Notes under the pieces: generated by a model
What the model saw: only the letters and a program-made list of their open reading frames with translations
Told to the model about the DNA's origin: nothing
Databases searched by the model: none
Origin: Nocardioides pinisoli
Lineage (GTDB): Bacteria; Actinomycetota; Actinomycetes; Propionibacteriales; Nocardioidaceae
Assembly (NCBI RefSeq): GCF_024199985.1
Contig: NZ_JANARS010000001.1
Span: 770,198-834,197 of the forward strand
Reading direction: 5' to 3'
DNA: 64,000 nt
Shown: in pieces, positions 1-8,640 of the stretch
How the letters are laid out: the number at the start of each line of letters is the position of its first letter
Numbering within the stretch: position 1 is the stretch's first letter
Position numbers and translations under genes: made by a program

Positions 1-950
1 CGGTCCGGCAGATCCGTCGCGGGGAGGTGCGCCGCTCTTCCCACGGCCTCTACGTTCCGACCGGCGTGGAGCTGACGGCGCATCAACGCATCGTGGAGGC
101 GGCGGCGATGTATCGCAGCGGCGTGGTGACCGGTTGGGCCGCGCTGGCCTGGACGAATGCCCGCTGGTTCGGCGAGGACGACGCCGCGCCGGTGCCGATC
201 GCCCTCGGCATTGGGCACGGTGGCGGGACCCAGAAGCATCTCGCCGTGACCGACCAGGAGTTCCTTCCGCCCGGTGAGGTGATGAGGATCGACGGACTTC
301 GCATCACCACCCCGGTGCGGAGCGTGACGTACGAGATGCGCCGCGCGGCCACTCTCACGTGCGCTCTCGAGATCGCCGACATGGCCTGCTACAGCGACCT
401 CGTCTCTCGCGACGAGATCGCCCGCTACTGCCTCACCGAGCTGCCCATCCAGACCGGGGTCGGCATGGTGCGGGACGCCTTGCCGCACATCCGGGAGAAC
501 GCGTGGTCTCCGGCCGAGGTCAGGATGCGGGGCATCTGGCTTGCGGCTCGGCCCGGCGCGACGCTCATGTGCAACGCGCCGGTCTTCTCGCGCAATGGCG
601 TCCATCTGGCGACCCCGGACCTGCTCGATCCGGTGGCAGGTGTGTACGGCGAGTACGAGGGCTCTCTCCACCTGCTGGGCGAGCGGCGTGCCGCCGACGT
701 GGCGCGCGAGGAGAAGCTGCGATCTGCCGGACTCGAGGGCGCCACGATGGTGGCCTCGGACGCCGGCAACCTCACCAACTTCCTCGCCCGCCTCGAGGGC
801 GCGCACAGCCGGGCGATCGAGCGGTCAGGGGCGCGGGCGTGGACGCTGGAGAAGCCGGCCTGGTGGATCGACACCAGCACGGTGGCAGCACGTCGGGCCC
901 TCTCCGCGGCGCAACGGGAGCGGCTGCTGCGCTACCGCCGCGCGGCGTGA
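1..950 (+). CDS. AbiEi/DUF559-like protein, 5' end outside window
   Basis: The frame is open from base 3 to the stop at 950. A GTG at 27 is possible, but residues encoded before it (VRQIRRGEVRRSSHGLYVP) match the winged-helix end of AbiEi-type proteins, so the true start is probably upstream of the window. The later segment TPDLLDPVAGVYGEYEG, followed by an Arg-rich helix and RxE..L..AGL, resembles the D...ExxG core of the restriction-endonuclease-like fold often annotated AbiEi or DUF559. Target and partner are unknown; no second toxin-antitoxin gene is adjacent. A palindromic element starts 73 bp downstream (1023-1119), as with the other genes of this type here. Family placement is by pattern only. 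Confidence 0.7.
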   Translation, partial: VRQIRRGEVRRSSHGLYVPTGVELTAHQRIVEAAAMYRSGVVTGWAALAWTNARWFGEDDAAPVPIALGIGHGGGTQKHLAVTDQEFLPPGEVMRIDGLRITTPVRSVTYEMRRAATLTCALEIADMACYSDLVSRDEIARYCLTELPIQTGVGMVRDALPHIRENAWSPAEVRMRGIWLAARPGATLMCNAPVFSRNGVHLATPDLLDPVAGVYGEYEGSLHLLGERRAADVAREEKLRSAGLEGATMVASDAGNLTNFLARLEGAHSRAIERSGARAWTLEKPAWWIDTSTVAARRALSAAQRERLLRYRRAA

Positions 951-1022
951 CGACGTACTGCGACGACGGCTGGCCGGCCGCGTGACCAAGGCGGAACGTG
1001 CTGGCGGGGGCTCCGACGTCGT

Positions 1023-1119
1023 GGGGTAGTTAAGGGCCACGTGACCATGGACTACCGCCAGATCGCCCAGTTCTCCCTTAGCTACCGCCCACAACCGCCA
1101 CCTCTCCCTTAACTACCCC
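1023..1119. repeat. Palindromic element with GGGGTAGTTAAGGG arms
   Basis: GGGGTAGTTAAGGG at 1023-1036 is the exact reverse complement of CCCTTAACTACCCC at 1106-1119. Between them the motif CTACCGCC...CTCCCTTA(A/G)CTAC occurs twice, about 35 bp apart, so the inner copy CCCTTAGCTAC (about 1076-1086) can also pair with the left arm, with one mismatch. The element sits between a + strand gene and the 3' end of the - strand pit gene. It could fold in RNA from either strand and act as a terminator, or be a dispersed palindromic repeat. The rest of 951-1226 shows no gene. Confidence 0.65.
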
Positions 1120-1226
1120 GGATGACCCCCGGGATGACGACCGGCCGGGCGACCGGGCCGACGACCGACGGCCGACGACCGGCGGGAAGCGCGGTTGCCG
1201 AAGGCCGGGGGACGGGGGCGGGCCCG

Positions 1227-2222
1227 TCAGGGGAGGAAGATGTGCGCGACCCAGTAGCAGATGGCGGCGGCGAGGGCGGCGGCCGGGAAGGTGAGCACCC
1301 AGGCGGTGAGGATCGACTTCGCCACGCCCCAGCGGACGGCGGAGAGGCGCTTGGTGGCGCCGACGCCCATGACCGCGGAGGTGATGGTGTGGGTGGTCGA
1401 GATCGGCGCCTCGAAGACGTAGGCCGTGGAGTAGAGCACGGACGCGGCGACCGACTCGGCGGCGAACCCGCGGGCCGGGTCGAGGTGGATGATGCGGCGG
1501 CCGAGGGTGCGCATGATGCGCCAGCCGCCGGACCAGGTGCCGAGGGAGATCGCGGTCGCCGCGGCGACGATCACCCAGAGGGGCAGGGGGTCGGAGGCGG
1601 CGACGTAGCCGCCGGTGAGCAGCGCCAGGAAGATGACGCCCATCGTCTTCTGGGCGTCCTGGAGGCCGTGACCGAGGGCCATGGCGGCGGCGGAGACGGT
1701 CTGCGCGATCTTGAAGCCGCGGTTGGCGCGGCCCGGGTTGGCCCGCCGGAAGGCCCACATGATGCCGAGCATCAGCGCGAAGCCGAGGGTGAAGGCCACG
1801 AGCGGCGACACGAACATCGGGATGACGACCTTCTCCAGCACGACCAGCCAGTTGGCGGTCGCGCCGGCCGCGACCGCGGCGCCGACGAGGCCGCCGATGA
1901 GGGCGTGCGAGGACGACGACGGCAGGCCGTAGTACCAGGTGATCATGTTCCACGTGATGGCGCCGAGCAGGCCGCACATCACGATCACCAGACCGTGGCT
2001 GCCGGTGCCCGGATCGATCGTCTCCGACACGGTCTGGGCGACCTTCTGGCCCAGGAACGCGCCGACGAAGTTCATGATGGCCGCCATGGCCAGGGCCACG
2101 CGCGGCTTGAGGGCGCCCGTCGAGACGGACGTCGCGATGGCGTTGGCCGCGTCGTGGAAGCCGTTGGTGTAGTCGAAGATCAGGGCGACGACGACGACCG
2201 CGATGATGATCCCGAGCTCCAT
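1227..2222 (-). CDS. pit: Low-affinity inorganic phosphate transporter, Pit family
   Basis: This 331-residue membrane protein imports phosphate (usually as metal-phosphate) driven by protons. NGFHDAANAIATS near residues 20-32 and TTHTITSAVMGVGATKR near the C-terminus are the two related PHO-4 family signatures. Hydrophobic segments fill the rest, consistent with about ten membrane spans; the length matches short bacterial Pit proteins. It lies 55 bp downstream of a DUF47 (PhoU-like) gene on the same strand, the usual Pit accessory pair, and next to polyphosphate kinase, giving a phosphate uptake/storage cluster. The pair is probably transcribed from a promoter near 2935-2940. pitA would be the common symbol. 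Confidence 0.93.
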   Translation of the reverse strand: MELGIIIAVVVVALIFDYTNGFHDAANAIATSVSTGALKPRVALAMAAIMNFVGAFLGQKVAQTVSETIDPGTGSHGLVIVMCGLLGAITWNMITWYYGLPSSSSHALIGGLVGAAVAAGATANWLVVLEKVVIPMFVSPLVAFTLGFALMLGIMWAFRRANPGRANRGFKIAQTVSAAAMALGHGLQDAQKTMGVIFLALLTGGYVAASDPLPLWVIVAAATAISLGTWSGGWRIMRTLGRRIIHLDPARGFAAESVAASVLYSTAYVFEAPISTTHTITSAVMGVGATKRLSAVRWGVAKSILTAWVLTFPAAALAAAICYWVAHIFLP

Positions 2223-2277
2223 CAGGCCGTGCTCCGGGCGCGCGAGGGCAAGGGGGTGGCAGGCGTCAGCATCGGGG

Positions 2278-2895
2278 TCAGGACTCCTTGACCGCGATCT
2301 GCTCGACGATGTTGGCGACCTTCTCGAAGGCGTCGATCGCCCCCTCGAGCGACTCCACGATGTCCTTGAGCTTCATGACCTCGAGGGCCTCGAACTCGCC
2401 GCTGAACAGGTTGGCCAGGATCCGGCGGTAGGACTTGTCGCCGGTGTTCTCGAGCCGGTTGATCTCGATCCAGTACTCGTCGAGCGAGCCCATCGACTCC
2501 AGCTTGGGCATCGCCGCCGCGGTCAGCTCGGCGCAGCGCTGCAGCACCTCGACCTGCTGGGTGGTCTCCGGCGGCAGCGAGGTGACCTCGTAGAGCAGGA
2601 CCAGGTCGACGGCCTCGTCCATCATGTCCATGACGTCGTCGAGCGCCGAGGCGAGGGAGTAGATGTCCTCGCGGTCGAACGGCGTGACGAACGTGCTGTT
2701 GACCCGTCGGATGATCGAGTGGGTCGTCTCGTCGGCAGCGTGCTCGGCCTCGCGCATGCGCTGGGCGATCTCTGCCTTGGAGTTGCCGACCGACAGCATC
2801 TCGCTGAGGAGCTGCGAGCCGACGACGAGGTGGTTGGCAGCTTCGCTGAAGAGGTCGTAGAACGAGCTGTCGACAGGGCGGAACTTCAAACGCAC
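2278..2895 (-). CDS. DUF47 family PhoU-like accessory protein of Pit
   Basis: I choose the GTG start at 2895 (VRLKFRPVDSSFYDLF), 205 residues: it has GGAG about 8 nt upstream and matches the usual DUF47 start. An ATG at 2934 would add 13 residues, but it lies inside the likely promoter. The protein is a soluble, all-helical PhoU-like fold; DUF47 proteins occur beside Pit transporters and are thought to modulate phosphate transport. Acidic metal-binding helices are visible (EAEHAADETTHSIIRRV; DREDIYSLASALDDVMDMMDE). It is the first gene of a two-gene operon with pit. Confidence 0.9.
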   Translation of the reverse strand: MRLKFRPVDSSFYDLFSEAANHLVVGSQLLSEMLSVGNSKAEIAQRMREAEHAADETTHSIIRRVNSTFVTPFDREDIYSLASALDDVMDMMDEAVDLVLLYEVTSLPPETTQQVEVLQRCAELTAAAMPKLESMGSLDEYWIEINRLENTGDKSYRRILANLFSGEFEALEVMKLKDIVESLEGAIDAFEKVANIVEQIAVKES

Positions 2896-2940
2896 GGTGA
2901 ACTCCGAACGGGGGGCGGATGAACCGTGGTTCATGCTAGG
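2896..2940 (-). promoter_or_regulatory. Candidate PHO-box promoter of the DUF47-pit operon
   Basis: On the - strand a TAGCAT box (2935-2940) is followed by the perfect inverted repeat ATGAACC-GT-GGTTCAT (2919-2934). Downstream, GTTCATC and GTTCACC are spaced exactly 22 nt apart, two turns of the 11-nt PHO-box period known from Streptomyces PhoP sites; the unit between them is degenerate. The last unit overlaps the GTG start at 2895. I infer phosphate-responsive control by a PhoP-like regulator. No phoPR genes are in the window. Confidence 0.4.
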
Positions 2941-3001
2941 GGGTCAGCGGCCCAGAGACGCAACCTCGGGGCCCGGTTCGAACGCCTGTGTGATGCGGCG
3001 C

Positions 3002-5179
3002 TCAGCGACGACGTACGCGCTGGCGCACGATGAGCTCGTCCTGCAGGTGGCGCTCGCCGCGGTGCAGCTGCCACTCGCCGTGGGCGTCGAGCTCCCAGGC
3101 CGTCGTCCCCGGGTCGAACGCGAGGTCGAGCAGCGCGCCGATCTCCTGTACGACGTGCGGGTCCCGCAGGCGTACGAGCACCTCGACGCGGCGGTCGAGG
3201 TTGCGGTGCATCATGTCGGCCGAGCCGATCCACGCGGCCGGCTCGCCGCCGTTCTCGAACCAGAAGATGCGACTGTGCTCGAGGAAGCGCCCGAGGATCG
3301 AGCGCACGCGCACGGTCTCGGACAGGCCGGGTACGCCGGGTCGCAGGGCGCAGATGCCGCGGATGAGCAGCTCGACGCGCACCCCCTCCTGCGAGGCGAG
3401 GTAGAGCGCGTCGATCACCGCCTCGTCGACCACCGAGTTGGCCTTGATCCGAATCCCCGCGGGCCGGCCGGCCTGGTGGTGGGCGATCTCCTGGTGGATG
3501 TGGGCGACGAGGCCCTCGCGCACGCTGTGGGGCGCGACGAGCAGGTGGTCGTAGGTGCGGTTGCGGCTGATCCCGGACAGGTTGTTGAACAGGAGCGCGA
3601 CGTCCTCGCCGATCTCCGGGTTGGCCGTCAGCAGGCCGAGGTCCTCGTAGACGCGGGCCGTCTTGGGGTTGTAGTTGCCGGTGCCGAGGTGGACGTAGCG
3701 CCGGATGCCCTCGGGCTCGTCGCGCACCACCATCGACAGCTTGCAGTGCGTCTTGAGCCCGACGAGACCGTAGACGACGTGGCAGCCGGCCTGCTCGAGC
3801 TTGCGGGCCCAGCGGATGTTGTTCTGCTCGTCGAAGCGCGCCTTGATCTCCACGATCACCAGCACCTGCTTGCCGGCCTCAGCGGCGTCGATGAGCGCCT
3901 CGATGATCGGGCTGTCGCCGGAGGTGCGGTAGAGCGTCTGCTTGATCGCGAGCACGTGCGGGTCGGCCGCGGCCTGCTCGAGGAAGCGCTGCACCGACGT
4001 GGCGAAGGAGTCGTAGGGGTGGTGCAGCAGCACGTCGTGGCGCGACACGGAGTCGAAGACGTCGACGGGGGAGGACGACTCGACCTCGGCCAGGCTGGGG
4101 TGCGTCGACGGCAGGAAGGCGGCGTACTTGAGGTCGTCGCGGGGCAGGTCGGCGATGGAGTGGAGGCCGGTGAGGTCGAGCGGGCCGGGCAGGGAGACGA
4201 CCTCGTCGCGCCCGACGCCGAGCTCGGAGACGAGCAGCTCGAGCACCTTGGGGTCCATCGACTCCTCGACCTCGAGGCGCACCGGCGGGCCGAACCGGCG
4301 CCGCTGCAGCTCCTTCTCGAGGGCCTTGAGGAGGTTCTCCGCGTCGTCCTCCTCGACCTCGAGGTCCTCGTTGCGGGTGACCCGGAAGGTGTGCGAGGCC
4401 ATGACCTCCATGCCCGGGAAGAGCTTCTTCAGGTGCTCGCCGATGACGTCCTCGATCGGCACGAAGCGCTGGTTGCCGACCCCGACGAAGCGGCCGAAGG
4501 TCGGCGGCACCTTGACGCGCGCGAAGTGCTCGGTGCCCGTCGTCGGGTGGCGTACGACGACCGCGAGGTTGAGCGACAGCCCGGAGATGTAGGGAAAGGG
4601 GTGGGCGGGGTCGACGGCGAGCGGGGTGAGGACGGGGAAGATCCGGTCCCTGAAGAGCTTCTTGCAGGTCTTCTGCTCCTCGCGGTCGAGCTCGGACCAG
4701 CGGAGGATCTCGATGCCGTGGCCGCCGAGCTCGGGCAGGAGGTCGACCAGCGCGCGGGCGTGGCGCTCCATCAGCGTCCGGCTCTCGACCCACAGCGTCT
4801 CGAGCTGCTCGCGCGGCATCATCCCGCTGGCGGCCCGCACGGCGACCCCGGCCGCGATGCGCCGCTTGAGGCCGGCGACGCGGACCATGAAGAACTCGTC
4901 GAGGTTGCTGGCGAAGATCGCCAGGAAGCGGGCGCGCTCGAGCAGCGGCAGCCCGGGGTCCTCGGCCAGCTCGAGGACGCGCTGGTTGAAGCGGACCCAC
5001 GAGATCTCACGGTCGATGAAGCGGTCGGCGTACTTCTCCACGCCGGCGATCGCCTCGGCATCGGGCAGGTAGGGCGGCTCGACGTCGAAGGTGTCGGTGG
5101 GGTGACCCAGCGGGTCGGCGACCGGCCCCTCCTCCACCGACGGTGAGACTGCGCTGGTGAGGGTGGCCGGGTCTGACAT
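3002..5179 (-). CDS. ppk: Polyphosphate kinase 1
   Basis: This enzyme reversibly transfers the ATP gamma-phosphate to polyphosphate. At 725 residues it has the usual PPK1 length. Visible are the N-terminal [17 protein letters not shown] and [16 protein letters not shown], the ATP-site region [16 protein letters not shown] and [14 protein letters not shown], the phosphorylated histidine in GLKTHCKLS (His478), and [19 protein letters not shown] start at ATG 5179 rather than at 5284 because the longer frame would overlap the dsrE-like gene and the extra residues look non-coding. CACACT lies 7 nt before this ATG, so it may be leaderless. It stands next to pit, so phosphate uptake and storage are linked. 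Confidence 0.95.
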   Translation of the reverse strand: MSDPATLTSAVSPSVEEGPVADPLGHPTDTFDVEPPYLPDAEAIAGVEKYADRFIDREISWVRFNQRVLELAEDPGLPLLERARFLAIFASNLDEFFMVRVAGLKRRIAAGVAVRAASGMMPREQLETLWVESRTLMERHARALVDLLPELGGHGIEILRWSELDREEQKTCKKLFRDRIFPVLTPLAVDPAHPFPYISGLSLNLAVVVRHPTTGTEHFARVKVPPTFGRFVGVGNQRFVPIEDVIGEHLKKLFPGMEVMASHTFRVTRNEDLEVEEDDAENLLKALEKELQRRRFGPPVRLEVEESMDPKVLELLVSELGVGRDEVVSLPGPLDLTGLHSIADLPRDDLKYAAFLPSTHPSLAEVESSSPVDVFDSVSRHDVLLHHPYDSFATSVQRFLEQAAADPHVLAIKQTLYRTSGDSPIIEALIDAAEAGKQVLVIVEIKARFDEQNNIRWARKLEQAGCHVVYGLVGLKTHCKLSMVVRDEPEGIRRYVHLGTGNYNPKTARVYEDLGLLTANPEIGEDVALLFNNLSGISRNRTYDHLLVAPHSVREGLVAHIHQEIAHHQAGRPAGIRIKANSVVDEAVIDALYLASQEGVRVELLIRGICALRPGVPGLSETVRVRSILGRFLEHSRIFWFENGGEPAAWIGSADMMHRNLDRRVEVLVRLRDPHVVQEIGALLDLAFDPGTTAWELDAHGEWQLHRGERHLQDELIVRQRVRRR

Positions 5180-5225
5180 GTCGTCCAGTGTGGCACCGGT
5201 TGGTGAACGCCGAGTGACGCTCGCG

Positions 5226-5588
5226 TCAGTAGACCAGCGCCTGGACACCCTCGCCCAGGACCTCCTCGGCGAAGACCGCGGCACCCGCGATGCGTACGCC
5301 CTCGCGCAGGTCGGCCTCGCCGATGTCGCGCCGCGCGGCGCACTGCGAGCAGACGGTGACCGAGCCGGAGTCGAGGACCACCGCCATCAGCTGGTCGAGC
5401 GGGGTGGCCAGGCGCAGGTCGAAGGCCTCGGCCCGCCCGGGGACGCCGAACCACGCGGCCTCGCCGGTCAGCCACAGCGACACCTCGGCGCCCGACGCGG
5501 CGGCGGACGCGGCGACGGTGAACGCCTGGTTGCAGCGCTCGGCGTCCTCGGCGCCGCAGGTGACCTTGACGACCAGTGAGCGAGCCAT
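5226..5588 (-). CDS. DsrE family protein
   Basis: This 120-residue protein begins [18 protein letters not shown] and has the Rossmann-like DsrE/DsrF pattern, with an alternating hydrophobic strand ([14 protein letters not shown]) and the [18 protein letters not shown] segment carrying two cysteines. DsrE-fold proteins act in sulfur relay or as small cytoplasmic proteins of unknown role; the partner here is unknown. It is divergent from the nitrobindin gene and shares a bidirectional promoter: TAGTGT lies 6 nt before its ATG, suggesting a leaderless mRNA. Confidence 0.8.
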   Translation of the reverse strand: MARSLVVKVTCGAEDAERCNQAFTVAASAAASGAEVSLWLTGEAAWFGVPGRAEAFDLRLATPLDQLMAVVLDSGSVTVCSQCAARRDIGEADLREGVRIAGAAVFAEEVLGEGVQALVY

Positions 5589-5594
5589 GGCTGA

Positions 5595-5604
5595 ACACTA
5601 GACT
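5595..5604. promoter_or_regulatory. Bidirectional -10 pair sharing TA (dsrE / nitrobindin)
   Basis: The sequence ACACTAGACT contains TAGACT (5599-5604) facing right, 7 nt before ATG 5612, and TAGTGT (complement of 5595-5600) facing left, 6 nt before ATG 5588. The two -10 boxes overlap at the TA in 5599-5600. Both transcripts would begin at or next to the start codon (leaderless), and the two polymerases should exclude each other. This is inference from spacing. Confidence 0.6.
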
Positions 5605-5611
5605 CGCGCCC

Positions 5612-6106
5612 ATGCCCTTCGAGCTGCCCGACAATCTGCACCCCAACTGCGGCCCCGTCGCCTGGCTGCTCGGCACGTGGCGCGGCAACGGCCACGGCGA
5701 CTACCCCACGATCGAGAAGTTCCAGTTCGGCCAGGAGCTGATCTTCACCCACGACGGCCGCCCGTTCTTCCACTACATGGCGCGCGCGTGGATCGTCGAC
5801 GAGCAGGGCGAGTTCGTCCGCGACGCCGCGATGGAGTCCGGCTTCCTGCGCTGCCCCGAGCCCGGCAAGGTCGAGCTCCTCCTCGCCCACAACATCGGCT
5901 TCTCGGAGGTCTGGTACGGCGCGGCCGAGGGCGGCAAGCTCGAGATGCACACCGCCGGGGTCTCCTTCACCGAGACCGCGAAGGAGGTCACCGGCGGCTC
6001 GCGGATGTACGGCAACGTCGACGGCGACCTGCTCTACGCCTACGACATGAAGGCCGTCGGCCAGGAGCTCCAGCCGCACCTCTGGGCGCGCCTCAAGCGA
6101 GCCTGA
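5612..6106 (+). CDS. Nitrobindin-like heme protein (FABP/DUF1794 family)
   Basis: The 164-residue product has the signature GTWRGNGHGDYPT near the N-terminus, typical of the actinobacterial nitrobindin/FABP-like ten-stranded barrel, and ends with PHLWARLKRA, where the His is a candidate heme ligand. Family members bind ferric heme and have been linked to NO or peroxynitrite chemistry. The start is ATG 5612: an upstream in-frame start at 5576 would precede the TAGACT box at 5599-5604. A Fur-family gene follows 76 bp downstream and ygfZ after that, so this may be a metal/redox operon. Confidence 0.88.
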   Translation: MPFELPDNLHPNCGPVAWLLGTWRGNGHGDYPTIEKFQFGQELIFTHDGRPFFHYMARAWIVDEQGEFVRDAAMESGFLRCPEPGKVELLLAHNIGFSEVWYGAAEGGKLEMHTAGVSFTETAKEVTGGSRMYGNVDGDLLYAYDMKAVGQELQPHLWARLKRA

Positions 6107-6182
6107 TGACCACCCCACGACGTCCTTCTCCTCCGCTTCGCTCCCCCGAACGAGCGCCGCGGGGACCCCGGAACCCGGCGCC

Positions 6183-6617
6183 ATGAGCGACGACCTGGCG
6201 GCGAGGCTGCGGGAGCAGGGGCTGCGGCTCACCCCGCAGCGCGAGCTGATCCTGCGCGCCGTCGAGGAGCTCCGGCACGCCACCCCAGACGAGGTGCTCG
6301 CGCACGTGCGCAGCCAGGTGAGCTCGGTCAACGCCTCCACCGTCTACCGCACCCTCGAGGTCCTCGAGGAGCTCGGGCTGGTGCGCCACACCCACCTCAG
6401 CGACCGCGCGCCGACCTACCACTCCACCCGCGAGCACGAGCACGTCCACGTGGTGTGCCGCGGCTGCCACTCGGTCCGCTCCTACGACCCCGCCCTCGTG
6501 CAGTCGCTCGTCGCCGCGTTGGGGGAGGACGGGTTCTCGGTCGACGTCGGCCACCTCGCGATCTTCGGCACCTGCGCCGACTGCTCGGCCGCGGCCGCCT
6601 CACCCGAGCCGACCTAG
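6183..6617 (+). CDS. Fur-family metalloregulator
   Basis: This 144-residue regulator has an N-terminal winged helix (LRLTPQRELILRAVEEL; NASTVYRTLEVLEELGLV) and a C-terminal metal/dimer domain with HEHVHVVCRGCHSV and a second CADC pair that would hold the structural zinc. Fur-family proteins bind operators when loaded with Fe, Zn, Mn or Ni. Sequence alone does not settle which metal. The nitrobindin-Fur-ygfZ order recalls, from memory, the Streptomyces locus of the nickel regulator Nur, so Nur-like is one guess; Zur or Fur are alternatives. Confidence 0.9.
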   Translation: MSDDLAARLREQGLRLTPQRELILRAVEELRHATPDEVLAHVRSQVSSVNASTVYRTLEVLEELGLVRHTHLSDRAPTYHSTREHEHVHVVCRGCHSVRSYDPALVQSLVAALGEDGFSVDVGHLAIFGTCADCSAAAASPEPT

Positions 6618-6626
6618 ACTCGAGGC

Positions 6627-7574
6627 ATGGCCAGCCCCCTCCTCGCCCTGCCCGGTGCCGTCGCCGGCGACGGCATCGACGCCCCCGTCGCCGCCCACTA
6701 CGGCTCCTTCAACACCGAGCAGCGCAGCCTCGCGCAGGGCGACGGCTTCGTCGACCTCTCGCACCGCGACGTCGTACGCATCTCGGGTCCGGAGCGGCTG
6801 TCGTGGCTGCACAACCTGACCACGCAGTACTTCGCCGGCCTCGCCCCGGGCGCCTGGACCCAGGCACTGGTGCTGAGCCCGCAGGGCCACGTCGAGCACG
6901 CCTTCGCCGGGGTCGACGACGGCGAGGCGTTCACCGCCCACACCGAGCCCGGCGCGGGCGCGGCGCTGGCGGAGTGGCTCGAGCGGATGAAGTTCATGAC
7001 GCGGGTCGAGATCGCGCTCGTCGACGACATCGCCGTCATGTGGCGCCCGGGGGAGGACCCGTCACGACAGGGCGGCCGCTACGACCTCGTGCCCCGCGAC
7101 AAGCTGGAGGCCTACGCCGAGGCGGCCGGGCCGGCGTGCGGGCTGTGGGCCTTCGAGGCGCTGCGCATCGAGCGCGGCGAGCCGCGGCTCGGCCTCGACA
7201 CCGACCACCGCACGATCCCCAACGAGGTCGGCTGGATCGGGCCGGCGGTGCACCTCGACAAGGGCTGCTACCGCGGCCAGGAGACCGTCGCGCGCGTCCA
7301 CACGCTCGGCCGTCCGCCCCGCCGGCTGGTGCTGCTGCACCTCGACGGCTCGGAGAACCGCCTGCCCGCCGCCGGCTCCCCGGTGTCGTACGACGGCCGC
7401 GACGTCGGCTTCGTCGGCTCCAGCGCCCGCCACCACGAGCTCGGCCCCATCGCGCTCGCCCTGGTCAAGCGCAACGTCCCGGTCGACGCGACGCTCACCG
7501 TCGACGAGATGCCCGCCGCCCAGGAGGTCGTCGTCGACCCCGAGGTCGGCCTGCACGTCCGCCCCCTGCGCTGA
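6627..7574 (+). CDS. ygfZ: Folate-binding protein YgfZ
   Basis: The 315-residue protein carries KGCYRGQETVAR (Cys214), the hallmark of YgfZ/IBA57, a GcvT-like folate-binding protein that helps mature or repair certain Fe-S enzymes. The N-terminal part (VDLSHRDVVRISGPERLSWLHNLTTQ) and the glycine-rich C-terminal barrel follow the family plan. The start is ATG 6627, placed 6 nt after TAGACT (6615-6620); that box lies over the stop of the Fur gene, so ygfZ can be transcribed leaderless on its own as well as by read-through. Confidence 0.92.
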   Translation: MASPLLALPGAVAGDGIDAPVAAHYGSFNTEQRSLAQGDGFVDLSHRDVVRISGPERLSWLHNLTTQYFAGLAPGAWTQALVLSPQGHVEHAFAGVDDGEAFTAHTEPGAGAALAEWLERMKFMTRVEIALVDDIAVMWRPGEDPSRQGGRYDLVPRDKLEAYAEAAGPACGLWAFEALRIERGEPRLGLDTDHRTIPNEVGWIGPAVHLDKGCYRGQETVARVHTLGRPPRRLVLLHLDGSENRLPAAGSPVSYDGRDVGFVGSSARHHELGPIALALVKRNVPVDATLTVDEMPAAQEVVVDPEVGLHVRPLR

Positions 7575-7601
7575 CGCCGGCCTCTGCGGTCGCCGGGGAC
7601 G

Positions 7602-7711
7602 GGCGTCATACCGATCGGCACCGATGGGTGCGGCTTCGTATGACGCTGCCGGGGTGCCCAGGTCGAGCGTCATCCCGATCGGCACCTGTGGGTGCGGGTT
7701 CGTATGACGCT
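7602..7711. repeat. Two tandem nested palindromes with AGCGTCAT ends
   Basis: Two 46-bp copies at 7602-7647 and 7666-7711 start 64 bp apart. Each begins GCGTCAT and ends ATGACGC (outer arms, 7-8 bp) and contains GCACC-NNNN-GGTGC (inner stem), so each can form a hairpin with two stacked stems or a cruciform. The loop and four-base spacer differ between copies while the arms are kept. They lie between convergent ygfZ and mshD, so a terminator role is possible. No gene lies between or inside them. Confidence 0.7.
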
Positions 7712-7738
7712 GGGGGTCGCGCCGGGCCGAGGGCCAGG

Positions 7739-8554
7739 TCAGCGGCGGCGGTACTGCACGTGGGTGTCGGCGTCGGCGTGCCCGAAGCCGAGGCGTGAGT
7801 AGACCGCGACCGCGGGGGCGTTGTCGGACTCTACGTAGAGCAGCACCTCGTCGACACCGAGGCCCGCGAGGTGGTGCAGCCCGGCGAGGGTGAGCAGCTT
7901 GCCGAGGCCGCGGCCCTGGGCGGACGGCGCGACGCCGACGACGTACACCTCCCCGAGGCGCGCGTCGTGCTGCTTGGTCCAGTGGAAGCCGAGCATCCCT
8001 GACTCGTCCTCCGCGACGAGCAGGCCGGCCGGGTCGAACCACGGCTCGGCCATCCGGCGGGCGAGGTTGTCGAGGTCCATCGCCCCCTGCTCGGGGTGGT
8101 CGGCGAAGGCGGCGGCGTTGACGGCGACCACGTCGGCGGCGTCGGTGTCGCGGTAGGACCTGATGGTGACGCCGGCCGGCACCTCGAGGGCGGGCAGGGG
8201 CAGCGAGGTCGCCCGGCGCATCACCCAGAGGTCGCGCACCCGGTCCCACCCGTGGCTCGCGGCGAGCCGGGCGGCGGCCGGGTGGTTGCCGTGGGACCAC
8301 GCCGTCATCCCGGCGTCGTACGACGACTCGGCGCGCGTGAGCAGCGCGGACCCGAGGCCGCGACCGCGGGCCGCCGGGCGTACGACGAGCGAGAGGTCGC
8401 CGTTGTGCAGCAGCGCGAACGCGTCGTCCTCGGCGATGACGTCGGCCGTGCCGTCGGCGAGCGCGATGCGGGCGGCCTCGTCGAGCGGGTCGGCGCCGTC
8501 GGCGGCCGCGGCCTCGGCGGCGATCTGCGCGACGGTCTCTCGGGCGGCGTCCAT
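7739..8554 (-). CDS. mshD: Mycothiol synthase (acetyl-CoA:Cys-GlcN-Ins acetyltransferase)
   Basis: MshD catalyses the last step of mycothiol synthesis, acetylating the cysteine amine of Cys-GlcN-Ins in the cytosol. The 271-residue product has two tandem GNAT domains: the first with VVRPAARGRGLGSALLTRAE, the second with VYVVGVAPSAQGRGLGKLL, followed by LYVESDNAPAVAVYSRLGF. Length and arrangement match MshD. ATG 8554 is preceded by TAGGGT (8562-8567) with a 7-nt gap, indicating a leaderless mRNA. It converges on ygfZ across the palindromic repeats at 7602-7711. Confidence 0.93.
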   Translation of the reverse strand: MDAARETVAQIAAEAAAADGADPLDEAARIALADGTADVIAEDDAFALLHNGDLSLVVRPAARGRGLGSALLTRAESSYDAGMTAWSHGNHPAAARLAASHGWDRVRDLWVMRRATSLPLPALEVPAGVTIRSYRDTDAADVVAVNAAAFADHPEQGAMDLDNLARRMAEPWFDPAGLLVAEDESGMLGFHWTKQHDARLGEVYVVGVAPSAQGRGLGKLLTLAGLHHLAGLGVDEVLLYVESDNAPAVAVYSRLGFGHADADTHVQYRRR

Positions 8555-8580
8555 GATCCCGACCCTAGTGGGCGAGGAGC

Positions 8581-8640
8581 GGGGCAGGTCGTCCCTGACA
8601 TGTCAGGAGGAGTCTCCCCACTGTCTGACCTCGCAGGCAG
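8581..8640. repeat. Left flanking repeat of the frameshifted DUF559 gene
   Basis: This roughly 60-bp imperfect palindrome is centred on CCTGACATGTCAGG (8594-8607), with GGTCGTCC to its left and GGAGGAGTCTCCCC to its right. It aligns in the same orientation with 9634-9693 on the other side of the DUF559 gene: GTCGTCC, GACATGTC, GGA and CTCCCC are shared. The gene's stop (8603) falls inside the copy, so the repeat encodes the last residues of the protein. Confidence 0.6.

Noticed and set aside
2965..2995. tRNA-like GGTTCGAA
   Set aside because: No acceptor stem or anticodon arm can be drawn around it; it lies between DUF47 and ppk.
2897..5146. 749-residue open frame on the + strand
   Set aside because: Exact shadow of ppk, with no conserved motif and biased composition.
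5180..5284. Longer N-terminus of Ppk
   Set aside because: It would overlap the dsrE-like gene end, and its residues are Arg/Ser-rich and unlike PPK1.
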